In this document: in pieces, positions 1-5,233 of the stretch
How the letters are laid out: each line of letters starts with the position of its first letter
Position numbering within the stretch: position 1 is the stretch's first letter
DNA from: Gemmatimonadota bacterium
Lineage (GTDB): Bacteria; JAAXHH01
DNA: 7,093 bases
Direction of reading: 5' to 3'
Assembly (NCBI GenBank): GCA_026713285.1
Contig: JAPOOT010000437.1
Span: forward strand, 1-7,093
Position numbers and translations under genes: made by a program
Notes under the pieces: model-generated
What the model was told of the DNA's origin: nothing
Database searches by the model: none
What the model saw: the letters and a program-made list of their open reading frames with translations, nothing else

Positions 1-36
1 ATGAACAGGACCGGAGACTGTCAAGTGAAAACCTTG

Positions 37-112
37 CGCGGATGCTGTCGCGGAAAGTGCTTAGATGCCGCCGCGGATAAAGCGCGGGCGACACCGCGGA
101 TATAACGCGGAT
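37..112 (+). repeat. Phased CGCGGA short-motif array
   Basis: CGCGGA occurs at 37, 49, 72, 95 and 106, with a one-mismatch copy (CGCGGG) at 83. The spacings are 12, 23, 11, 12 and 11 bases, close to one or two turns of a helix. Part of the region also repeats as an 11-base word, GATGCCGCCGC, at 64-74 and 110-120. Spacings of 11 and 23 are not multiples of three, so codon structure does not explain them. It could be a protein-binding array facing one side of the helix, or a decayed short tandem repeat in GC-rich DNA. Confidence 0.4.
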
Positions 113-323
113 GCCGCCGCACTTGGATACGTTTGCAACCCAGATCGGGAACACGAATATCGCTTGATGTCGACGGAGTTTCCGATTAACGTCGAGGCAC
201 CGGGTCCGCCTCCCTTCGCGCGGCGGTTCGACGCCGGAATCCAGTGCATTCCCGTTGGCAGATGCAGACATGGACGTCTCGGGGACGAACCGGGATAGCG
301 GTCAGAATCCCAATGATCTTCGT

Positions 324-328
324 AAGGA
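324..328 (+). promoter_or_regulatory. Ribosome binding site fixing the start at 338
   Basis: AAGGA lies nine bases before the ATG at 338. An in-frame TAA at 323-325 rules out a start further upstream, so the ATG at 338 is the first possible one. Confidence 0.7.
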
Positions 329-337
329 CAGCGCTTC

Positions 338-1813
338 ATGCCCATAGTCAAGACCAGCGAAAGCCATCCAATCCGCGTCGATGCGGTACGCCTGAGGGAC
401 GGTTTCGGCCAAATCGGCATTACCCTGTGTCCCGGCAAGATAGACTCCTATGGAATCGCCGGCAACTGGGAACGCGACCTGGACCTCGACCTCGAACGGA
501 TCAGAAAGTGGGGCGCGACGGCGGTCGTCAGCCTGATCACCGGGGAGGAAATACGGGACCTGCAAGTTCAGGACATCTCAAGGGCGGTTGCGGACCGGCA
601 TATGGAGTGGTGGCACCTGCCCATCCCGGACGGGCAGCCACCCGGACCGGACTTCGAAAAAGCCTGGGTCCATGCGGGAGCGGCCGTCCGGGACCGCCTG
701 CGACTCGGATTCGACGTGCTCGTCCATTGCAAAGGCGGCTTGGGCCGCGCGGGTACGGTCGCCGCGCGGTTGCTCGTTGAGTTCGGCGAAAATCCGGACG
801 AAGCGATACGGCGCGTTCGAGCGGTCCGTTCACAAAACGCCCTCGAAACGCGCGACCAGGAACGCCACGTGAAGCGGTGTGCGCGGGCAGCGCCCGTTCG
901 ACCCGTCAGGACAGAAGCAGGCATCCGGGACCGCGCGATCGGCGCCTTCCTGGGTCTCGCGGTGGGGGACGCGGTCGGCACGACGCTCGAGTTCCGGGGC
1001 CGCGACGCGCAGGAGCGGGTGGACGATATGGTAGGCGGCGGTCCCTTCAATCTGTCAGCCGGCGAATGGACCGACGACACCACCATGGCGCTGGCCCTGG
1101 CCGACAGTCTCGCCGAACGCGGGGCGCTCGATTGCCGGGACCTGATGGACCGGTTCGTCCGATGGTGGAAGGAAGGCGAATACTCATGCACCGGGAGTTG
1201 CTTCGACATCGGGAATACCACGAGCGCGGCGCTTTCGCGCTATGTGCGGACAGACAATCCGATCGCGGGTTCCGCCGAATCCCGCGCCGCGGGAAACGGT
1301 TCGCTGATGCGGCTAGCCCCGGTCGCACTGCGCTACTGGGACGACCGCGCCTTGCTCGATGCCACGGCGGCAGAACAATCCCGGACCACCCACGGGTCCG
1401 AGGAGGCGGTGGACGCCTGCCGGGCCTTCGCGAAACTGCTTGCGGACGCCATCGCGGGCAAAGCACGGACGGAAGTCCTCGCCCCAAGATCCTTCGATGG
1501 AGCGCCGGCGGTCGCCCGTATTCTTGGCGGTAGCTGGCGCGGCCTTGCCCGGCAAAAGATCAGTTCGAGCGGATATGTGATAGACACCATGGAAGCCGCG
1601 TTATGGTCCGTCGCGCGCACCTCCGATTTCCGGGGCGCCGTGCTGCTCGCGGCCAACCTGGCCGATGACGCCGACACGGTCGCCGCGGTGACAGGACAGC
1701 TCGCCGGCGCGCTCTACGGCCTGAGCGGCATTCCCGACGAATGGCTTGACCGGGTCGCGTGGAAGGATCGCCTCCTGGACGTGGCGGACCGATTGGTGAG
1801 CGGGACGATCTGA
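338..1813 (+). CDS. Dual-specificity phosphatase-like / ADP-ribosylglycohydrolase fusion
   Basis: A 491-residue cytosolic two-domain protein with no signal peptide or membrane segment. Residues about 20-180 form a CDKN3/KAP-like dual-specificity phosphatase domain. The phosphate-binding loop is HCKGGLGR, with nucleophile C131 and R137; D98 in PIPDG is the likely general acid, and an ALETRDQE stretch near 168-175 is typical of the group. Residues about 195-491 form an ADP-ribosylglycohydrolase (DraG/ARH) domain, which removes ADP-ribose from modified targets using a metal centre. Its metal ligands are visible as TDDTT (245-249) and DADT (444-447). GDAVGTTLEF carries the conserved glutamate (E218), and GNGSLMR (319-325) is also conserved. 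Both active sites look intact, although the residue after R137 is Ala rather than Ser/Thr. The family is known for hydrolysing ADP-ribose links. A combined role, such as processing phosphorylated ADP-ribose or ADP-ribosylated nucleic acid or protein, is my inference. The next gene has its own promoter, so this is probably a separate transcript. Confidence 0.93.
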   Translation: MPIVKTSESHPIRVDAVRLRDGFGQIGITLCPGKIDSYGIAGNWERDLDLDLERIRKWGATAVVSLITGEEIRDLQVQDISRAVADRHMEWWHLPIPDGQPPGPDFEKAWVHAGAAVRDRLRLGFDVLVHCKGGLGRAGTVAARLLVEFGENPDEAIRRVRAVRSQNALETRDQERHVKRCARAAPVRPVRTEAGIRDRAIGAFLGLAVGDAVGTTLEFRGRDAQERVDDMVGGGPFNLSAGEWTDDTTMALALADSLAERGALDCRDLMDRFVRWWKEGEYSCTGSCFDIGNTTSAALSRYVRTDNPIAGSAESRAAGNGSLMRLAPVALRYWDDRALLDATAAEQSRTTHGSEEAVDACRAFAKLLADAIAGKARTEVLAPRSFDGAPAVARILGGSWRGLARQKISSSGYVIDTMEAALWSVARTSDFRGAVLLAANLADDADTVAAVTGQLAGALYGLSGIPDEWLDRVAWKDRLLDVADRLVSGTI

Positions 1814-1897
1814 CCACTGCCCCTGCACCACAGGCACAGGCCCCTGTTTCTGCTATACTGTGACCGATTGACGGGCAGGACGATTTGACCTCTGCGC
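1788..1897 (+). repeat. Direct repeat duplicating the 3' end of the fusion gene
   Basis: Bases 1788-1822 match 1863-1897 at 28 of 35 positions, offset by 75 bases. The first copy contains the last codons and stop of the phosphatase/ADP-ribosylglycohydrolase gene, reading DRLVSGTI then TGA. The second copy lies in the same frame and reads DRLTGRTI then TGA (1886-1888). No other stop separates the two TGA codons. The arrangement looks like an old 75-bp tandem duplication of the gene end, or a trace of integration at a gene 3' end. Confidence 0.6.
1852..1859 (+). promoter_or_regulatory. Possible extended -10 promoter element
   Basis: TGC followed by TATACT matches the extended -10 form TGnTATAAT with one mismatch in the hexamer. 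No -35 hexamer is visible 17 bases upstream. It would start transcription about 175 bases before the DegT-family gene, making it a weaker alternative to the promoter at 1946-1974. It assumes a sigma70-like consensus. Confidence 0.25.
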
Positions 1898-1900
1898 ACC

Positions 1901-1917
1901 CCCGGGGGCCCACCGGG
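1901..1917 (+). terminator. Weak terminator-like hairpin
   Basis: CCCGG (1901-1905) pairs with CCGGG (1913-1917) around a seven-base loop and is followed only by TTCTGT. The stem is GC-rich but short and the T-run is poor. It lies after both stop codons of the fusion-gene end and before the next promoter, the expected place for a terminator, but the call is weak. Confidence 0.25.
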
Positions 1918-1945
1918 TTCTGTATCGATTGCCGCAAATTTCTGC

Positions 1946-1974
1946 TTGAATAGCGCAGGGCGCCGTGTTATAGT
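1946..1974 (+). promoter_or_regulatory. Sigma70-type promoter for the DegT-family gene
   Basis: TTGAAT (1946-1951, 4 of 6 to TTGACA) and TATAGT (1969-1974, 5 of 6 to TATAAT) are separated by exactly 17 bases. TGT immediately before the -10 gives an extended -10 element. Transcription would begin near 1981 and leave a leader of about 60 bases before the ATG at 2041. No operator or riboswitch-like fold was evident in the leader. Confidence 0.6.
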
Positions 1975-2040
1975 CCTGCATCTCGTTTCAACCTTTCCGA
2001 ACGCATACGATTTCAGCTCGATCGTTGAAGCAGGACGCCC

Positions 2041-3306
2041 ATGGCGGAATCCCTGGCAGTCGACGGCGGAACACCGGTCCGCACGCAACAATGGCCTCCG
2101 CTCATACCCGGTGGATCGGTTTACGGGGAAGAAGAAAAACAGGCCGCCATCGAAGTTATCGAGGCCCGTTCTCCTTTCCGTTACTACGGCATAGAGTCCC
2201 TGGGCAAGGTCGACCGGTTCGAAGCGGCCTACGCCCGGTACGTCGGCACCCGCTTCGCCCTGGCCACCCACAGCGGTAGCACTGCGCTCTCCGTGGCCCT
2301 CGCCGCCCTCGACGTGGGTCCGGGAACGGAAGTCATCATGCCGGCCTTCATGTGGATCGCCGACGTCAACGCGGTCGTGCATCTGCGTGCCGTGCCGGTA
2401 CTCGCCGACATCGACGAAACGCTGAACCTCGACCCCGGTGACATTGAACGCCGCATCACGCCACGCACCCGGGTCATCATCGCCGTCCACATGGCCGGAA
2501 CGGCCGCCGACATGCCCGCCATCCTGGAGGTGGCGGACCGGCACGGGGTCCCCGTGCTCGAGGATTGCTCCCAGGCCGCGGGCGCGCGCATCGGAGGGCG
2601 GGCCGTGGGATCCATGGGCAAGGCCGGTGCCGTCAGCCTGCAGTACAACAAGAATTTCACCACCGGCGAAGGCGGGATGATTACGACGGACGACGATGAA
2701 GTCTTCCGCCGCGCGGTCTGCTTCCACGACACGGGGTTCGAACGGGATCTCGAAGGGGTCTCGACCGGAGAGGACTCGGCGTTCGAGACCTTTGGCATGG
2801 GCGTCCGCATGGACGAACTCCGCGGCGCGGTAGGCCTGGTCCAACTGGAGAAGTTGCCCGGCATCCTGGAAGGCATGCGACGCCATCAGGACAGGTTGCG
2901 GGAGACGCTCGGAAGGACGCCCGGCATCCAGCTTCGCCGCATTGCCGATCCCGAAGGCGACAGCGGGGCCTATTTCTCCTGGATCCATGATTCGGCGGAA
3001 GCGGCCGCCCGGTTCACCGCGGCCATGAAGGCGGAGGGCATACCCGCCGGGGAGCCCCACGGCGGCATTCACCAGTACAGGTACATGTCCAACCTGCTGA
3101 ACAAGGCGCCGGTGACGACGGCCGGGTGCCCCTGGACCTGTCCTTTCAACGCCGAAAGCCCGATGGAATACCGCGCCGGCATGCTTCCGCGCAGCGACGA
3201 TCTGCTGGACCGGGCGCGCATCCTGCCGCTGCCCGCACAGTTGACCGATGAAGACGTGGACGACGTGATTCGGGCGTTCCGCAAGGTCGCGCGGGCCGTG
3301 TTGTGA
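2041..3306 (+). CDS. DegT/DnrJ/EryC1/StrS-family PLP aminotransferase
   Basis: A 421-residue fold-type I PLP enzyme, close in length to StsC-type inosose aminotransferases and somewhat longer than AHBA synthases. The N-terminus (AVDGGTPVR, then GEEEKQAAIEVI) is typical of this family. HSGSTAL (77-83) binds the PLP phosphate. VLEDCSQAAG (172-181) supplies D175, which contacts the PLP ring nitrogen. QYNKNFTTGEGG (201-212) carries K204, the Schiff-base lysine. All key residues are present, so it is probably an active aminotransferase (or a related PLP enzyme) acting on a keto-sugar, cyclitol or similar carbonyl compound, usually with Glu or Gln as donor; the substrate cannot be read from sequence. 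The late segment contains CPWTCP (363-368) with two cysteines in CxxxC spacing. The start is supported by GCAGGA ending five bases before the ATG and by an in-frame TGA at 2026-2028. No sugar-nucleotide or cyclitol genes are nearby to name a pathway. Confidence 0.92.
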   Translation: MAESLAVDGGTPVRTQQWPPLIPGGSVYGEEEKQAAIEVIEARSPFRYYGIESLGKVDRFEAAYARYVGTRFALATHSGSTALSVALAALDVGPGTEVIMPAFMWIADVNAVVHLRAVPVLADIDETLNLDPGDIERRITPRTRVIIAVHMAGTAADMPAILEVADRHGVPVLEDCSQAAGARIGGRAVGSMGKAGAVSLQYNKNFTTGEGGMITTDDDEVFRRAVCFHDTGFERDLEGVSTGEDSAFETFGMGVRMDELRGAVGLVQLEKLPGILEGMRRHQDRLRETLGRTPGIQLRRIADPEGDSGAYFSWIHDSAEAAARFTAAMKAEGIPAGEPHGGIHQYRYMSNLLNKAPVTTAGCPWTCPFNAESPMEYRAGMLPRSDDLLDRARILPLPAQLTDEDVDDVIRAFRKVARAVL

Positions 3307-3344
3307 ATAGCTGAAATGAATGAAAGTTCCGGATTTCGATACCA

Positions 3345-3385
3345 GGGTAATGTCTTCGCGCTACGCAGTACGACACATGTTACCC
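3345..3385. repeat. Imperfect inverted repeat before the ATPase gene
   Basis: GGGTAATGTC (3345-3354) pairs with GACA (3372-3375) and TTACCC (3380-3385), leaving a four-base CATG bulge. A small inner GCG-CTA-CGC stem sits in the loop. The structure ends 26 bases before the ATPase start codon and is followed by an A-rich stretch, not a T-run, so it is not a standard terminator on the + strand. It could be an operator for an autoregulated module or an RNA fold near the translation start. No clear promoter was found in 3307-3411. Confidence 0.35.
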
Positions 3386-3411
3386 AAACAAGCAGTTAGC
3401 AACGGTGCCTC

Positions 3412-4524
3412 ATGAGAAACAGACTCGATAAAATCACCCTCAAGGGTTTCAAGAGCATTCAATCGCTGGTTGATTTCGAACCGCGCCCGCTGAACGTGCT
3501 CATCGGACCCAACGGTGCGAGCAAGTCCAATCTCATCTCATTCTTTCGCATGTTGAGTTGGTCGCTTTCAGGACCGGATAAACTATCCGAATACGTGGGT
3601 AGGCAAGGTGGCGCGAGCAAGTTATTGCACGACGGTCAGGACAGAACCCGCGAGATCGAAACCGAACTGACCATCCAATCTGAGACGGGCAAGAGTCAAT
3701 ACGGATTTAGATTAGTCTTCGTGGCAGGGGATGCTTTCATGTATGCCGATGAAAGATATCGCTATTCGAGTAGAGACCTGCCAGCCCAAGCGACCTGGAA
3801 ACCGACCGAACCCGAATCCGGACATCGCGGACCGCAGCTTCTCACCTGGGCCAATACCGACACGACGGCCCGCGTAATACGGGATATACTGAATAAAATC
3901 AAAGTTTTTCAGTTCCATAACACATCGGATACCGCTCGCATCCGTAACACCTGGAATGTGAACGATAATCGGTGGCTGAAAGAGGACGCCGGCAATATCG
4001 CGCCCGTATTGCTACGATTGAAGGAAGACGACGGCAGGTGCTATCAGCGCATCGTCGATACCATGCGCCTGATCCTGCCCTTCTTTTCCGATTTCGAACT
4101 GGAACCGCGCTATGAAAGTCTCCTCTTGCAGTGGAGTGAAAGAGACACCGATCAGGTATTCAGCGTATCGCAGGCCTCGGACGGCATGTTGCGTGTAGTC
4201 GCCCTGGTTACCTTGCTGCTACTCCCGGAACGGGATCAGCCTGATGTCCTGATTCTCGACGAACCGGAACTTGGACTGCATCCATATGCGATTAACGTCG
4301 TAGCCGGCTTGATAAACGCCCTCTCGCACAAGATTCAGGTCATCGTAGCCACGCAGTCCATGCCCCTGATCGACTGCTTCGAGCCTTCGGACATAGTTGT
4401 CGTCAATCGTGAAAATCGTAACACGACCTTCAAACGGTTGAGCGAAGATGACCTGGAAGAGTGGCTTGAAAACTATTCGCTTTCCGAGTTGTGGGAAAAG
4501 AACGTGCTCGGAGGGCGACCTTAG
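3412..4524 (+). CDS. AAA_21-type (OLD/PARIS-like) ABC-class ATPase of a DUF4276 pair
   Basis: A 370-residue soluble ATPase of the SMC/ABC-like AAA_15/AAA_21 group. The N-terminus ITLKGFKSIQS is followed by the P-loop GPNGASKS (32-39). A Q-loop-like FQFHN stretch lies at 166-170, the signature-like QASDGMLR at 254-261, Walker B as VLILDEPELGLH (279-290, D283 and E284), and VIVATQS at 310-316. The glycine normally before the P-loop lysine is Ser (S37). Such ATPases sense or hold a partner effector in anti-phage systems such as PARIS and OLD nucleases; here the partner would be the abutting DUF4276 protein. An in-frame TAG at 3397-3399 with no start codon in between fixes this ATG, although no good Shine-Dalgarno precedes it. 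GC is lower than in flanking genes (hand count 27 of 60 at 3901-3960), suggesting horizontal transfer. Family placement is confident; the defence role is inferred. Confidence 0.88.
   Translation: MRNRLDKITLKGFKSIQSLVDFEPRPLNVLIGPNGASKSNLISFFRMLSWSLSGPDKLSEYVGRQGGASKLLHDGQDRTREIETELTIQSETGKSQYGFRLVFVAGDAFMYADERYRYSSRDLPAQATWKPTEPESGHRGPQLLTWANTDTTARVIRDILNKIKVFQFHNTSDTARIRNTWNVNDNRWLKEDAGNIAPVLLRLKEDDGRCYQRIVDTMRLILPFFSDFELEPRYESLLLQWSERDTDQVFSVSQASDGMLRVVALVTLLLLPERDQPDVLILDEPELGLHPYAINVVAGLINALSHKIQVIVATQSMPLIDCFEPSDIVVVNRENRNTTFKRLSEDDLEEWLENYSLSELWEKNVLGGRP
4510..4515 (+). promoter_or_regulatory. Internal ribosome binding site for the DUF4276 gene
   Basis: GGAGGG sits inside the last codons of the ATPase gene, nine bases before the ATG at 4525. 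The ATPase stop TAG (4522-4524) directly abuts that ATG, so the second protein is probably translated by coupled or re-initiating ribosomes. Confidence 0.7.
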
Positions 4525-5199
4525 ATGAACATACGCTTGAACTTCATCGTCGAGGGACAAACTGAGGAGACTTTTGTCAATCAAGTTCTCAGACCGCATC
4601 TGGAAACGTTTTCTGTCGGGTGCAGCGCCAGATGTGTCGAGACGAGTCGTAAGCGCGGTAGGAAGTACCGCGGAGGCATTACGGATTTTAAACTTCCCAG
4701 AAAGGATATCAACGCATGGATGAGGGAAGATAAGAATCCCGATGTTCGTTTTACGACGATGTTCGATCTTTATGGTTTGCCGCAGGACTTTCCGGGCTAC
4801 GGAGACGCCGCAGGACTATCCAATGCCTACGAACGCGTCAGGGTTTTGGAGAATGCACTGAGCGAAGACATTTCCGATCGCAGATTCGTTCCATACATAC
4901 AACTTCACGAATTCGAGTCGCTGTTGTTCTCTGATCTCCACAAACTCGAAACGCAATTCTATGATAGAGGCGACGAAGTAAGCCGACTAGTCATGACGGC
5001 ATCCGCATTTGAATCACCGGAACTCATCGACGATGGAAAGGATACCAGCCCTTCGAAGCGAATCATTGGAGAGATCCCCGAGTATGGACGGATGAAAGCA
5101 TCGGCGGGGCCTATAGTGGCTGGGAAGATCGGGTTATCCGTGCTGAGATCGAAATGTAGACATTTTGGAGAATGGATCGAAAGATTGGAAGCCATCTGA
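4525..5199 (+). CDS. DUF4276 family protein, likely TOPRIM-like effector partner of the ATPase
   Basis: A 224-residue soluble protein with clear DUF4276 hallmarks in order: FIVEGQTEETFV (7-18, conserved E10), MFDLYGLPQDFPG (79-91, D81), RFVPYIQLHEFESLLFSD (120-137, E129 and E131), then DGKDTSPSKRI (170-180) and a C-terminal IGL...C.HF.EW.E.LE segment. The VEG-type glutamate followed by an acidic residue after a beta-strand resembles the metal-binding layout of TOPRIM nucleases such as OLD and AriB. That relation is my inference from pattern, not from a search. Genes of this family are commonly found next to AAA_21 ATPases, as here, where stop and start codons abut, so the pair should be one functional unit. 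Low GC (25 of 60 at 4681-4740) sets it apart from its neighbours. No transmembrane segment or signal peptide is present. The biochemical activity is unknown; a nuclease effector is the leading guess. Confidence 0.87.
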   Translation: MNIRLNFIVEGQTEETFVNQVLRPHLETFSVGCSARCVETSRKRGRKYRGGITDFKLPRKDINAWMREDKNPDVRFTTMFDLYGLPQDFPGYGDAAGLSNAYERVRVLENALSEDISDRRFVPYIQLHEFESLLFSDLHKLETQFYDRGDEVSRLVMTASAFESPELIDDGKDTSPSKRIIGEIPEYGRMKASAGPIVAGKIGLSVLRSKCRHFGEWIERLEAI

Positions 5200-5221
5200 C
5201 TTGTCCTGAAGGAATACCAAT

Positions 5222-5226
5222 AGGAG
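5222..5226 (+). promoter_or_regulatory. Ribosome binding site of the class V aminotransferase gene
   Basis: AGGAG lies seven bases before the ATG at 5234. An in-frame TGA at 5207-5209 means no start exists further upstream. Only 34 bases separate this gene from the DUF4276 stop, and no terminator is visible in them. Confidence 0.7.
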
Positions 5227-5233
5227 AACCCGC

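Larger units (their letters stand above)
1..337. other. Upstream region without a convincing gene
   Basis: I see no recognisable gene here. A 34-codon reading frame begins at base 1 and ends at 103-105, and a 77-codon frame runs 65-298 (+) with a weak GGAAAG seven bases before its ATG. Its product is basic and resembles no family I know, and its first part overlaps a short-motif repeat, so I do not call it. The 3' end of the stretch (299-337) is the leader of the next gene and holds its ribosome binding site. A poor promoter-like pair (TTGCAA at 133-138, GAATAT at 155-160, 16-base spacer) is present but too weak to call. Confidence 0.5.

Noticed and set aside
65..298. Small basic 77-residue reading frame
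   Set aside because: It has only a weak ribosome binding site, overlaps the CGCGGA repeat run, and shows no recognisable motif.
1836..1847. ACAGG-CC-CCTGT inverted repeat after the fusion gene as a terminator
   Set aside because: The two-base loop is too small for a stable hairpin and the following T-run is only three bases.
1714..3072. Long open reading frame on the - strand (452 codons)
   Set aside because: It lies opposite the DegT-family gene and the fusion-gene end, resembles no known protein, and long antisense frames are common in GC-rich genes. The + strand protein has all its catalytic motifs.
3339..5221. Possible target-site duplication around the ATPase-DUF4276 pair (ATACCA on both sides)
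   Set aside because: Only six bases match and there are no terminal inverted repeats, integrase or transposase, so chance explains it.
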